Assembly: GCA_914767885.1 (NCBI GenBank) | Contig: CAJZBQ010000033.1 | Span: 62,001 to 126,000, forward strand | Direction: 5' to 3' | Source: Blepharisma stoltei | Taxonomy: Eukaryota > Ciliophora > Heterotrichea > Heterotrichida > Blepharismidae | Length of the DNA stretch: 64,000 nucleotides | Shown: one piece after another, positions 10,808-22,016 of the stretch | Position numbering within the stretch: position 1 is the stretch's first letter | How the letters are laid out: every line of letters starts with the position of its first letter | Notes under the pieces: model-generated | Database searches by the model: none | What the model was told of the DNA's origin: nothing | Seen by the model: the letters and a program-made list of their open reading frames with translations, nothing else | Translations under genes and position numbers: made by a program

Positions 10808-10968
10808 ATAAATGTCCCATAATTAAGGATAAACCATAATTCGAAAGAGAAAAGTATGCCATGCATTTTATTGTAGATTTTTTGAATAAAGTTAAGAAGC
10901 ATTTTTTATAAATGAAGTCATCAGACTGGAATAGGCATAATTATGGCGTATTTAAGTTTATCAAAATG

Positions 10969-11039
10969 TCAGAGATCAGGATTTGAACCTGAACTAGCAG
11001 CTTTGGAACTCAGCTGTGCTACCATTACACTATCTCTGA
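10969..11039 (-). tRNA. tRNA-like gene, anticodon arm abnormal (TCC or CCA)
   Basis: 71 nt on the minus strand. Acceptor stem TCAGAGA/TCTCTGA pairs perfectly. D arm GTGT-AATGGTA-GCAC and T arm TCAGG-TTCAAAT-CCTGA are normal. The 17-nt anticodon arm GCTGAGTTCCAAAGCTG does not form a standard 5-bp stem around a 7-nt loop. The only good pairing is CAGCT/AGCTG with a 9-nt loop GAGTTCCAA. If the numbering is standard the anticodon is TCC (Gly); CCA (Trp) is the neighbouring reading. Functional tRNA, tRNA pseudogene or SINE head cannot be separated by eye. Confidence 0.6.
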
Positions 11040-11383
11040 TTCAGAATTTTCTTACTCAAAATTCTTATATTTTCTTTCTCAAAATACTTAAATTTTCTTA
11101 ATATGCATTAATTGGCCTAAATTAATAACTCAACCAGAGCAAAATAATATGCATGGTTAAATAATAGAATTTTCCGTATTATTCTTTGCTTTTTAAGCAG
11201 TGTGTGAGGTGCCTTTACAGAAATCAAAGAATTCCTGCCTATTTTCCTCATTTTTCTTCTAGGAAAGCTTGGGACTGACTTAACTCGCCAAGCCAGCGTA
11301 TCGCTTTCCATAAGTTTCATATCAAAACTACTCACTATAAAAATTCGTCGACGAGAATAATGTCTCCCATTTATCATAATAAA

Positions 11384-12775
11384 ATGAAGGCTTTAATTTT
11401 ATTGTGTCTCCTCGGCCTTGCCCTTTCCCACACGGCATCAGAATGGGCCTCACGCACCATTTACCAAGTTTTAACAGACCGCATGGCCCGTCCAGACGGT
11501 GATACAAGTGGTTGTCCTAACCTTTCCAACTACTGTGGAGGAGGTTGGGCTGGAATTACCAATAATCTCGGCTACATCCAAAACATGGGCTTTGACGCCA
11601 TCTGGGTTTCCCCAGTCGTGACAAATACTCCAAATGGTTACCACGGGTACTGGGCTCAGAACTTCTTTACTTTGAATTCGAATTTTGGCTCAGAGCAAGA
11701 CTTCATTAACTTAGTTTCTGCCTTGCACGCCAGAGGCATGTGGATTATGCTAGATGTGGTGGCAAACCACGCAGGGCCGACTGTTGATACAAATCTTGAT
11801 AACACTAATGTGATTTCTCCATTCAACCAGTCGTCATATTACCACCCATTTTGTAATATTGATTGGAATAATCAGTACAGCATTGAAAACTGTTGGCTTG
11901 CGAGTTTACCTGATTTGAACCAGACCGTGCCATATGTAGGCAATACTCTTTTAAGCTGGATTAGCTGGATTGTTACCACTTACAATATTGATGGTCTTAG
12001 AATTGATACATGTATGGAAGTTCCAACATGGTTCTGGTCACAGTTCGCAAAAGCATCTGGAGTTTATACAGTTTGTGAAGTCGACAACCCAAGTATCAGT
12101 ACCAATGCAGGATACCAAGGAATTGTGGACGGGACCTTGAACTATCCTTTGTATTACTTGATAAGGGATTTATTCCAACAAGGGCAGTCAATGTACAATG
12201 CAAGATCATTCATGCAACAGGCATCATCAGCCTTTTCCAATTTGAATTATCTAGGAAACTTCGTAGATAATCATGATAATCCTAGATTTTTATATCAGTA
12301 CAACATGATAAATAGATTCCAAAATGCAATTGCATGGAGTATGACCTGGCCTGGAATTGGAATTTTATACTACGGCGATGAACAAGCCTATGCAGGCGGT
12401 AACGACCCTTACAACAGAGAAATTCTTTGGCCAAACCTCGGAAACACTGGTTCTCAAATGTATACATTTGTGACCAAAGTTGTCCAATATAGAAAAGCCA
12501 ACCAAGTCTGGAACTACCCATGGGTTGAAAGATACGCAGACGACAATTTCTACTGCTACACCAGAGGATTAGCGATGATGGCTTTCAGTAACACCAATAA
12601 CAACCTTCAGTACAACGTCACTTATCATCCTTACCAAGTTGGTCAAGTTCTTTGCAATATTTTCTATTCAACAGACTGTGTAACTGTTCTGTCAACTGGT
12701 GTGCCTGTTTACTTAAATGGAGGAGAGACCAAGCTTTATCAGCTGCAGTCTAAAGAAACTCCTAGTGAGATATAA
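11384..12775 (+). CDS. Secreted alpha-amylase (GH13)
   Basis: 463 aa from the ATG giving a signal peptide (MKALILLCLLGLALS). Conserved GH13 regions appear in order: DVVANH, GLRIDT (nucleophile Asp), CEVDNP (Glu general acid) and FVDNHD (transition-state Asp). The N-terminus (TIYQVLTDRMARPDG, YCGGGWAGI) closely resembles fungal TAKA-type amylases. Endo-hydrolysis of starch alpha-1,4 bonds, probably in food vacuoles or outside the cell. No IES or intron interrupts it, and all Trp are in the same frame. Ends at TAA. An upstream in-frame ATG at 11360 would hide the signal peptide, so I prefer 11384. Confidence 0.95.
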   Translation: MKALILLCLLGLALSHTASEWASRTIYQVLTDRMARPDGDTSGCPNLSNYCGGGWAGITNNLGYIQNMGFDAIWVSPVVTNTPNGYHGYWAQNFFTLNSNFGSEQDFINLVSALHARGMWIMLDVVANHAGPTVDTNLDNTNVISPFNQSSYYHPFCNIDWNNQYSIENCWLASLPDLNQTVPYVGNTLLSWISWIVTTYNIDGLRIDTCMEVPTWFWSQFAKASGVYTVCEVDNPSISTNAGYQGIVDGTLNYPLYYLIRDLFQQGQSMYNARSFMQQASSAFSNLNYLGNFVDNHDNPRFLYQYNMINRFQNAIAWSMTWPGIGILYYGDEQAYAGGNDPYNREILWPNLGNTGSQMYTFVTKVVQYRKANQVWNYPWVERYADDNFYCYTRGLAMMAFSNTNNNLQYNVTYHPYQVGQVLCNIFYSTDCVTVLSTGVPVYLNGGETKLYQLQSKETPSEI

Positions 12776-12871
12776 GTTACTTAATCTCCTTATAATAAAA
12801 AATTATGCAAAATCAATTTTATAATCTGTTAACAAGCCAATGCTAATTTAGATAAAAATTATGCTTCTATA

Positions 12872-13438
12872 TTAAATTAAAAAAATTTCTTCTTCATCAG
12901 TATAGTCTTCAGATAAAACGATTTCCCATGACCCTTTATTCTCATCTAAATGCTTTTTGGGGTTTCCTTGAGAGTTTATTCTTCCATATGCCCAAATGAA
13001 ATTCATTTTTGCATTTTTCGCTAGCATTTTGTCATATTTATCCCCAGTATTTAGTGGCTTGCTCCAAGAAAACATTTTATATTTATCAACTGCGTTTACA
13101 GATTTTTCAGCTAAACTATCAAGGCCTCCTAATTTTATATCAGATTCTGGCTTAGAGTTCATAAAGGACCAGTAGTCGTCTATACGGCCGTCATGTAGGT
13201 TTATCATAACAATATCAGCGTTTCTCATGTCACCTCCATCCATTATATCTTTAAAGCCAATGCCGACCCAGTCATAGTCGTCTTCCATTAAAGACATAGG
13301 GCAATGGTACTCGAATTTAACAGAGTTTTCATCTGGAAAACTCCAATATAACATTTGATTGCGTGGTAGGTGAATAGTGCCTTTACCGTAAGCTAGGATT
13401 GTCAGAGATAGCAAGAGCAAAGTGATTTGTTTAGCCAT
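12872..13438 (-). CDS. Secreted DOMON-domain protein
   Basis: 188 aa, minus strand. Signal peptide MAKQITLLLLSLTILAYG. Then a single DOMON-type beta-sandwich: YWSFPDENSVKFEY, DWVGIGFKDI, ADIVMINLHDGRIDDYW, the SWSKPLNTGDKYD strand and FIWAYGRIN...PKKH. DOMON domains bind haem or sugars; the ligand here is unknown. A paralogue lies at 16597-18744 on the other strand. Convergent with the amylase gene. Confidence 0.8.
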   Translation of the reverse strand: MAKQITLLLLSLTILAYGKGTIHLPRNQMLYWSFPDENSVKFEYHCPMSLMEDDYDWVGIGFKDIMDGGDMRNADIVMINLHDGRIDDYWSFMNSKPESDIKLGGLDSLAEKSVNAVDKYKMFSWSKPLNTGDKYDKMLAKNAKMNFIWAYGRINSQGNPKKHLDENKGSWEIVLSEDYTDEEEIFLI

Positions 13439-13924
13439 TTTAATTTGAATATTAACGGAATTTTTTATATAAATAAGTGCAGTTAACGGAATAGTTGTAA
13501 CATACTAAATTTGTTCTTTTAAAAAATTTGGAAATACTTGAATATTAATTTATAAAAAATTTGATCGAGGCTAAATAGATAAAAAAATTAATAAATAGAA
13601 TTCATCATTTGGATAAGCTGAAAAATGGAAAGATTTATATGCAATTCAAAAACTTGTTTTCAATATAATTAAAATAAAGATGGAGAATATAAGTTTACTA
13701 TATATGCAATACTTTTACTGCAAAAGATTAATTGTTTATAAAATGTTCTTAAAATTATCAGATAGAAAAACAATATTTTATTATAAAACTGCTTAAAGTA
13801 ATTTAGCCATTAAAACATAAAGATATTTATAAAAGCTATAGTGTCTGTAAAGCATAGCAGTTTTTTTAATACCTTTACGGTTATTAAACTTTTTGAGAAC
13901 TTGATGTAATTTCTGAAGGACTAT
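13439..13924. other. Intergenic, AT-rich
   Basis: About 490 bp between divergent promoters. No RNA gene or repeat recognised. Confidence 0.4.
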
Positions 13925-14175
13925 CTTCACTCTTGATCCTCCCTTTCCTGCTTACCTATTCGGCAAAGGTTGCTCTTCTGGTGAGGTCTTATACTCCCCG
14001 TAGTCGGGCGATTCGCGTCACCATGTCATAGGCGAAATTGCGGTCTACTAAGCCCAACCTTGCGCTCCACAAAGCCAAGTTAAACCCGACCGATATGCGT
14101 CCCGAACTCCATGGCCTCTGGCCGATACAAGAACGAAACCAGTTGCCCATATCAGATGTGGGGTTGCCATGCCAT
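13925..14175. repeat. GC-rich island
   Basis: About 250 bp of sharply higher GC immediately upstream of the next gene, with no ORF. Composition matches the other GC-rich inserts of the window; it ends GGGGTTGCCATGCCAT. Confidence 0.4.
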
Positions 14176-14239
14176 TTTAATATATTTTTCTAATACCATG
14201 TTATGCTTCTTTTTAATAATTTAATAATCGCCTTTAATA

Positions 14240-16130
14240 ATGGAATCAACAAATTTCCAAAGCCTTTCATCAGATGACGAAGAAGTAAAAATCAATTAGG
14301 CATCTGTTCGCACAGTAGAAATTAGAAGAGAGCTTGAAAACCTCAAAGAACTAATGGACAAGGCTAAAAGGCGCCATCCTACCAAAGCTTTGCAAAGTTT
14401 CAGCAGCCAGAATTTGCCAAATCAATCTCAGGCAAAGCATTTATCCTCTAGTGAAAATATTCATGAAATTTTATTGCAATATTCCAAAGGACCTCAAATT
14501 TATTCTCTCCTTGCAAACTTATGCACAAGTTATTCTCCTTCCTATTAATAAGCTCTAATAGCCAAGCTTTATTTATTAATTGCCTTATTTATATTAAACG
14601 GGATACAAAATTCCACTGAATATTCCTGAAACTTTATTATTTATTTCTTCTATCCAATATCCAATATTTTTATATACAAATAAAGGCTATGTTTATTCTG
14701 AAATCTCAGACAACTCAATTGACAGCTTTTTCGATAAAGTTGAAAATATTTCGCATAATTATCATGGCAATCAGAACTACCCAATTTTTATACACATAGC
14801 AATGAATGATAGAGTCCGCCTATGCTTTTCTAAGTCAGAAGCTAGAGAATTATTTATGAATTGCCCTCATTATACTCACAGACTGCAAAGATTCATCCCA
14901 CCTTCAACAAATTTTGCGTCAAAAATTCGAGTTCATTGAACTTCTGGAAACAAAACATCAAAAATGTTTTTTATGTCAAATACGACGCAAATAGTTTTAA
15001 AACAGTATAAATCAAAAATCCCACCTCCTCCAGTAGGCAAGATCAGGAAACCTCTTATCATAAGTCACACTTATAGTGAAAAACTTTTAGAAACTTCAGT
15101 TTCTTTATCTATGCCATTTAAAGCAATCAGAAGAAATATATCAAAAACAAGGCAGTCATCACCACACAGCATGATTTTTAAAGATTCGGATAACAGCCCT
15201 GATGAAACAAATACCTCATTTTTCCCCAAGGTTAGGAAAAGTCATAAGCGAGTTTTTAGTGTGGGAGATTTTAGCACAAATAATATTATTGACCAAAATC
15301 CTCAAGAAATTGACTCCAGTAAATTTATAGTAAAATCTGATAATTACAGCCAAGTTAATGTAGTTATTAGTTCACAGCCTATTCCAGAAATAAACCATGA
15401 GCTCAAAACGATCACAAGTTTAATAAACACTTTTATTCTAAAAAAACAAAATTACTTAGACGAACTTTTAATTGATTTCATTAAAGACTCCAAAGAAAAG
15501 TTCGTGTTTTTATCTTGTAAACGCTATAAGGTCAAAGGAGAGCAGCCCCGTGAGATTTTTTCTACCAAAAAAGATTCTTCGAAATCCAATTTTAAGGTAG
15601 CTTTTCCAGATATTGTGATAAACAATATTTCTGAGCAAACAACCCCTGGGAGAGATAGAGAAATGGAAGAAAAATTACAGAAAGCGAGGATGACTGCGCA
15701 TAAAGAAGCAATTAGCATTGACCAAACACAGTCGATGATAGAACAAAAAAGCTCAGAAATGGAAATAAAAAGAGACGTGAATTTAAGTTTGGAGGAAATT
15801 TCAGAATTAAATAAAGATAATTATTTAGTGCAAAGAAAGTCTGATAAGCTTGGGAGAATTCCTTATAACATTATAGGAATTATGCCACACAACAAGACAA
15901 ATCAGCTGATTTCTTTTATAGAAAAACAAAAAGAGCCGGCATTAAAACCGCTCAGGCACAAAGAAAGATCAAAAAATTTATTCTGAATTGGAAGTGACCA
16001 AATATCTCCTATAAAGTATACAGAAATAATGTCAAAATCTATCGATAAAATCGCTAAACATTTTGACAAGAGAAAAAAGCAAGCTGAAGAAGGTAAAAAA
16101 GGTACAAATAAAAATGAAAATATAATTTAA
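14240..16130 (+). CDS. Hypothetical 604-aa protein
   Basis: Starts MESTNFQSLSSDDEE. After removing a 15-nt intron and a 61-bp IES the length is an exact multiple of three (604 aa), and the exons join as ...SYSPSY-KIPLNIPETLLF... A central globular part contains HNYHGNQNYPIFIHIAMND, CFSKSEARELFMNCPHYT and LQRFIPP. The C-terminal half is basic and probably disordered, ending KQAEEGKKGTNKNENII. TGA encodes Trp (VHWTSG, LFWIGSD). No family recognised. Confidence 0.75.
14285..14299 (+). other. 15-nt spliceosomal intron
   Basis: GTAAAAATCAATTAG, A at position 10; contains the in-frame TAG that would otherwise end the protein after residue 19. Confidence 0.85.
14543..14603 (+). other. IES, 61 bp, TA-bounded
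   Basis: Removal joins SPSY to KIPLNIPE and corrects a frame change between the two coding blocks of the 604-aa gene. Confidence 0.82.
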
Positions 16131-16596
16131 ATATGTATAAATCTATATGAAATCTATTAAATGCATTTTACTTGCAAAAATGATTATAATTGATTAATTT
16201 AATTAGAGTTTACAGCTAAATAAATAGAGAGTAAATAGCAATGCTATTAAGGACCGGTAGAAGTGGAATCATTTACCAATTAAATACAGTAATGAACCTA
16301 TATCTAAAAAAGGACAGACTTCAATAGTAAAGAAATAATGCAGCTTTATTGAAATAGTTTAATTAACAGCAGCTCTTACAGTAGAATTATTAATTTATAA
16401 ACAAATAAAGCTATATTACGTTTTTATTGTAGCATTATCTTATTTTTCAAATAAATAGCATTAAAGCTTCTTCATCTTATGGTTTTCTTTACAAAATTTC
16501 CTCAAATATTTTTTTTAATTTTTAAACTCTAAAACTTTCCATCATTAAACTCTGCTAATTTCAAACCAAAAAATTCCGTTAAGTTTTAAATTAAAT
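16131..16596. other. Intergenic, AT-rich
   Basis: About 465 bp; nothing recognised. Confidence 0.4.
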
Positions 16597-18744
16597 ATGG
16601 TTAAACAAATCATCCTGTTAATAGCTGCTCTAGTTCTCATCACTTATGGAAAAGGAGTCACCCATCTGCCACAAGACCAGCATCTCTACTGAAGCTTCCC
16701 TGATGAAATGTCCGTTAAATTCGAGCTATATGTGCCACTTTCTTTTACCGAAGAATATGAATGGACTGGCTTTGGCTTGAAAGAAGTATCCAACTCCCCT
16801 TCCGTGAGCGAACAAAATTTTTTTGTTCTCTAAGGAGGGGTTAATTTTTTTTGTTTTTTAAAAAATTTATATAAAAAATTTAAAAAATTGAGAAACAAAA
16901 ATTTATTTAATTTTCAAAATTTATATTTTAAAATGCAAGCTGTTTAAAATTAAAGATTTAACTAGAGATTTCATTATAATAATTATCATTTATATTTAAA
17001 AATTGTTTTATAAAAAATTTTTTGTTCACTTATAGAGGGTGGGTTTTTGGGAAAAAAAAGGGATTTTTCCATTGGTTTTGTTCGCTCACGGAGGGGGAAG
17101 AGTAAGATAAGCAGCATGAAAGATGCAGACATAAACCATATTTATTTGATTTTTTATTAAATTATTTGCTGATTTTCTGCAGATTTTTACGCTTTATTTA
17201 GTATCAAAATTAAGCCTGAGCAGTATAACTATGATATATCTTAATGATGATAGAATAGAAGACTGCTGGAGCAGTATGAATGCTAGGCCTGACCCAGATA
17301 TTGAGGTAGAAGGCTTTGATAGTTTAACAGAAAAATCTTACTCCCCCCATCCTTGATCGAACGACTCGCCATCGTTCGATCAAGGATGGGGGTTTAAAAA
17401 AAAATTTTTTGGGAAAACAATTTTATATTAAAATAAAAAATATATATATTTTTTTTTTATTTACTTTAAAAATAAGAGGGTTAAGAGTATTTAATAATTA
17501 TTTTTACAGCAAAAAATTGAATTAATTTCATAAAAATACCAATTTTTAATATTTTGATTTATTAGTTACCCCTTTAAACTGTATAAATTTTTATTTGTTC
17601 CTATTATTAAATTAAATTGTTTTTTTAAAAAATTTAAAGAATCTCTATTTTATTAGATTATTAAGTTTTTAAGTCCAGGTTGATGACTAAATCACTTCAT
17701 ATGGTTGATTCCAAAGCTTTTTGCCGTCTCAAAGTCTCTGAGAACAACTTCATTAGGTACATCTTCCTAAGCTTTTGATAACTATATATATTTTTATATA
17801 TATAAAAATTGTCATGATATGAAAATCGTTCGATCAAGGATGGGGTTAATTTTGCCAATTTTTAGGAAGTTTTACAGTCAATCGTTCGATCAAGGATGGG
17901 GGTTAATTTCCCCAATTTTTAGGAAATTTTACAGTCAATCGTTCAATCAAGGATGGGGGGGAGAGTTAGTTACTTAAAATTTTATAAACACTTAACGTCC
18001 ACTACGGGGTTGGCAAGCCCAGACCTTCCTTCCATCACTCTTCCATCCATCAGGTCCACAACCTCTGGGGCGACTTGCTTCGTTGCACCGGTATGCACTT
18101 GGAGCAATACTACCGGCTTCGACAACTCATGCATGATAACTGCCTTCGCGACGTGAGTTGCTGCGCAAAAAATCCAAAAAATGGATTTTCTGGCCGACTA
18201 TCTGCAAAAAGGAAAAGCACGCAGCCTGGGACCTAACGCCCAGTTTCATGCTAGGAGTTGCCCGATAGGCCTAAAAGGCTTCGCTGGGCTTTCCTTTCCA
18301 ACTGCCATGCCTTCCTTCCCCACGAAATAAAATCCATCCCAATCCTTGAATTTGGGCTAGGCTCTGCCTCCTGCAGAATTGCTTACCTAGCAATACTGCT
18401 CATTTCCAGAATGACAAAACCTATCTGGATATAATAAAAAATATGTCTAGAAGCTGCATAGCTAAAAGGCCATGCCCGGTTGAGACGCCATATTTTAATC
18501 ATTAAAAGAAAAATCAGTTAATGTTGTCGATGACTATAAGGTTTATACATGGATTAAAATGATGAATACAGGCGATGAAAAAGATATGGTTCTATCACAA
18601 GGTGCTCAAGCTGGCATTATATGGGCATATGGGGCTGTTAATTCTGAAGGAAAACCTAAAAAGCATAAAGGAACAGATAGAGGATATCATGAAATTACAC
18701 TTTCAGAAGACTTTAATGATGGAGAAATCGTTTCCTTAATCTAA
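16597..18744 (+). CDS. Secreted DOMON-domain protein, paralogue, with three IESs
   Basis: Paralogue of 12872-13438. Signal peptide MVKQIILLIAALVLITYG; HLYWSFPDEMSVKFE uses TGA for Trp. Three inserts (321, 94 and 1,178 bp) interrupt it. Removing all three at TA gives 184 aa with no stops: ...FGLKEV-SSMKDADI-TMIYLNDD...DSLKEKSVNVVDDY...IIWAYGAVNSEGKPKKH. Length and order match the 188-aa paralogue. Inserts make up about three quarters of the gene. The first insert's left terminal repeat begins CAACTCC instead of TAACTCC, but a TA lies 5 bp outside it. Confidence 0.8.
16787..17107 (+). mobile_element. MITE-like IES, family 1, 321 bp, in DOMON paralogue
   Basis: Terminal inverted repeats CTCCCCTTCCGTGAGCG and its inverse, with the common family 1 interior. 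TA-to-TA removal joins LKEV to SSMKDADI in frame. Confidence 0.85.
17132..17225 (+). other. IES, 94 bp, TA-bounded, in DOMON paralogue
   Basis: Removal joins DADI to TMIYLNDD, matching ADIVMINLHDG of the paralogue. Confidence 0.85.
17339..17966. mobile_element. Family 2 inverted-repeat element (CCATCCTTGATCGAACGA)
   Basis: The left end is a perfect hairpin of the terminus. The right end has three tandem, similarly oriented copies of ATCGTTCGATCAAGGATGGG spaced about 55-60 bp. Interior AT-rich, no ORF. Flanked by TA. Confidence 0.8.
17985..18490. repeat. GC-rich dispersed repeat, copy 1
   Basis: Shares several blocks with 40310-40660: a GAGTTGC...GCGCA(G)AAAATC block, AAAAATGGATTTTTCTGGCC, TGCCCGATA, and an end of form GCCATGC..GTTGAGACGCCATATT. 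No complete ORF. Likely a SINE-like or other non-autonomous element. Confidence 0.65.
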
Positions 18745-18898
18745 TTCAGTTTTATTTTTTGCTATTTAGTGAGTGATAAAATGCCATTTTTGCTGTTTAT
18801 ATAAATATTTCTTATAATTTTTATGTTAAATTCAATATGCATTATTCCATTCTTATATTATTAGATATATTTTAGTGCAATACCAAAAAAATTCACGA

Positions 18899-19916
18899 TT
18901 ATTTTTTACTTTGGCCGAAATTTTCACTTTTTTTCTCTTCTTTCACTTCTCTTTTTTTCGGTCCTATCAAGATCCAGTCAAAAATAAAATCCACCTCCCT
19001 GAATTCTTTATTATACAAATCCTTAAACAGTCTTTTGATATAAGCATAATCAGGTCTATCTTCGAATCCCAAAGATTTGCAATAGGTAATATAAGTTTGG
19101 AATTCTATAGGAAACCCTCTGCATAAAGCTTCTGTGCTTGTCCCAACTTTTCTTTCTAATATTCTATTATATCTCCATAAATAGCTGAATTAGTATTTTT
19201 TAAATCTATTAAAGAATATTTAAGGGAAATCTCTATATCACATATTTTTCCTTTTTATTAGATCCTGCTAATCCTTGTCAAGGTAAAGATCCTCTTAAAA
19301 AATACATAAAAACATATCCCAAGCCTTCTAAATCGTCTCTTCGTGACTGCTCAATGCCCATATGGGTATTTATCGATGCATATCTGGCAGTTCCAGTTAA
19401 ATTTTTCCCTTCAACATATTGAATATGCTGGTTTGTCTTTGGGTCTCTGTATTTTTTCGCCAATCCAAAATCAATTATGTGTAATAAATTGCATTTTCTG
19501 CCTAGTCCTATTAAAAAGTTGTCTGGCTTCACGTCTCTATGTAGGAAGTTTTTAGCGTGCATGTATTCAATACGCGAAATCATTTGTTCAGCAACCATTA
19601 AGGTTGTTTTGAGAGAAAAACGTCTTTGGCAATAATTAAATAAATCTTCAAGAGATGGGCCTAGTAAATCAATTATGAGGACATTAAATTCTCCTTCAAC
19701 CCCAAACCAGTGGATTGCTGGAATTCCTGGGCCTCCCTGGATGATGCGATATATACGTGACTCATATAATAATTGGGGATGGCGAGTTTTTACGTTTTCT
19801 AATTTTATCGCGACTTCTTCATTAGTTTGGATATTCGTCCCTAGATAAATTTCCCCGAAACTCCCGTTGCCTATTTTTCTTCCTAGCCTATATTTTCCAC
19901 AGATTCGAATTTCCAT
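18899..19916 (-). CDS. Casein kinase 1 family protein kinase
   Basis: 314 aa on the minus strand after removing a 73-bp IES. Kinase motifs: [11 protein letters not shown] loop, VAIKLE lysine, [10 protein letters not shown] catalytic loop, IDFGL, and the CK1-specific RYASINTH in place of APE; then [11 protein letters not shown] and [17 protein letters not shown] encodes Trp in SLPWQGL. The C-terminal tail is short ([16 protein letters not shown]). Ser/Thr kinase of the CK1 family; substrate unknown. Ends at TAA. Confidence 0.93.
19170..19242 (-). other. IES, 73 bp, TA-bounded, in CK1
   Basis: Removal joins KKEKY to [12 protein letters not shown], giving the usual spacing of the CK1 C-lobe and correcting the frame. 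Confidence 0.9.
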
Positions 19917-20009
19917 TATTTAAAAACTTATCAATTTTTAAGAATTGAAAAAGGAATTAAGCTTGATTATAATAAAAATAATTAATTGTTTAGATTTTAG
20001 CTGTCAAGA

Positions 20010-20990
20010 TCCTAAACTGAGTAATTTTCGCGTCTTCATACTCAATATATTCAAAGCACTATTATGAAGCTATCGAATTCATACTTTATAGCTTATTAAA
20101 ATGCAATATGAATTGCTAATATAATGGGCTGAAATCATAAATTAAATAAATTATAATTTGTTAAACTTGTGCATCAGAACTGATTATATATTTCGATATT
20201 TTATTTATCCGAGCAAATTAACAAAAGCTATGCAGTTTAACTTTATTATTTTAATATAAAGATCTTCTTCTATATTATTACTTGATTCTTTTATGTTAAC
20301 TTTTATAATCTCAATATCTTTGTACTCGAGATTGATTTATTAAAGAATTGAGTAATTTTCTTTTAAACTTCAATAATCCAAATCTCAGAAATTTTGCATC
20401 ATATCAAAATATATGTTTTTGACTAGAATCTCCCCTATATCAGGCAAATTTAAACTATGCAGCTCCTCTATGCTTAATAAGTGAAAAAATTGCTTCTCCT
20501 CTTTTAGCTTCAACATAAGAACAGCTCTTCTCTCACAATTCTGGACTTATAACGAAATACACAATCAATTTTACCTCAATAGGTATTCCTTGTAAGAAAT
20601 CTGATACATAATGACACCAGCTCCAGACAAATATTCTCAGATATCACGCCTCTCTCGAATATCAATAAAATTTGTGGGTATTGGCTTATGCTAGCCTATT
20701 AAAGCAGTTATAGCAGCCAGCTTCAGGCCGAATTGAAGTCTTGAAAACTGTAAATATCTTAGATCCACACTTAGATCAATCTCAATTCGTCTAAATCCAA
20801 AAAGGAAAGGTTTCTTCAAACCAGCGATAATAGATCCCTTGAGCACAAATTTATTATGCTTAAAATAGATTTTTATTGCTATATCTCCATGAGAAATTCT
20901 TGGTTTTTCGTTAGAATCTCTCTGTTTTTTTTATTTTAGGCCTTTATACGATAAAACTTGCCTTGTTCTGATTCTAGGCAGTTTTTAAAT
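20010..20990 (-). pseudogene. Degenerate member of a local gene family (copy A)
   Basis: Minus-strand reading recalls copy B (AAITALIG.HKPIP; EEKQFFHLLSIEEL; LPDIGEIL) but has stops and frame changes throughout. No known family recognised; the shared pieces show it is a paralogue of the sequence at 21090-21420 and 23990-24680. Confidence 0.45.
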
Positions 20991-21089
20991 GATAATATGA
21001 AATCTTCAATTTAAAAATTTTATTTGACTTTCTGCCCATATTTATAGCTATTATCAATTAAAATTAGACCCTTTATTTTTAATGGTATC

Positions 21090-21420
21090 AGCTTATTTTT
21101 TTAGCCTTCAATAATCCAGAACTCAGTGACTTTTGCATCAAAATCTATTTCTCCAAAGCTGTTTCTGATTTCAATGATCCCTCCTATATCAGGTAAATTT
21201 ACGCTATACGACTCTATGCTTGATAGATGATAAAAAATTGCTTCATCTCTGCTGGCTTCTGCATACGAGCAGGTTTTTCTGTTAATCTCTCACAATAGAT
21301 TAACGAAATAAACAATCATCTTTCTTGGTAAGAAATTTGATACATAAGGACATCAGCCAGAGCTAATAGTTCTTTAACTTCGCAATTCTCGTCATTATCG
21401 GCAAAACTGCTACTTAATAA
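21090..21420 (-). pseudogene. Copy B of the local gene family, C-terminal piece
   Basis: Minus-strand remnants (DVLMYQISYQE; a G-I-I-E-I-type strand; VTEFWIIE near the 3' end). It is separated by the Tc1/mariner element from what looks like its own N-terminal piece at 23990-24680. Confidence 0.4.
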
Positions 21421-21600
21421 TCAGTGACCCAATGGAAGATCATGTGGTAGGCAAACCTGTCTAGCCCATCTGGCAGGATAGGAAAACCTTCGGAAGAGAA
21501 TAAATATCTCTTCGGCAAGGCATCTAGCCAAGCACAGATTCAACCCCATCCCTACTCCCATAGTATCATGGATCCACCCCAACAATTTTTGATATGTCAC
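21421..21600. repeat. GC-rich island next to transposon
   Basis: About 150-180 bp of higher GC. It contains GATCCACCCCAA, an inverted partner of TTGGGGTGGGATC on the far side of the transposon (about 23992-24004), so the inserted unit may be larger than the Tc1 element itself. Confidence 0.4.
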
Positions 21601-22016
21601 TTTTTAATCCTTCATACCATAGGATCCAGCTTATATGTTTTTGCCATTTGTCGCATTTTCTAGTTTTTTTTTTATAAGAGAAAAAAAAATTTTCAGGACC
21701 TCATTTGTCGCATTTTCTAGTTTTTTTTTAAGCCAAAAAAAAATCGGTTCAGGACCTCGCTTGTCGCATTTTCTAGTTTTTTTTTTTCTCTCTATAAATT
21801 CCTAAAAATTAAAATTCGTCAAGGGATCAGTTAGTGAAATTTTATCATTTCTTCCTTCAAAATCCTTGCTCCCATTCCTCAATCCCCACAGCTTGCTTCC
21901 CATTACCTGCTCCCATTGCTTAAGCCTCACCACTTGCCATTCACCATTCTTATTCCCCTATCTTCATGCCTATTTCCTTATTTGATAGCTTAATTTCTAG
22001 TCTTCCATATTAATTA

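Larger units (their letters stand above)
17325..18502 (+). mobile_element. Composite IES, 1,178 bp, in DOMON paralogue
   Basis: Bounded by TA within a direct repeat that includes AGAAAAATC. Removal joins DSL to KEKSVNVVDDY, matching DSLAEKSVNAVDKY. It holds a family 2 inverted-repeat element (17339 to about 17966) and a GC-rich repeat (about 17985-18490). Confidence 0.82.
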
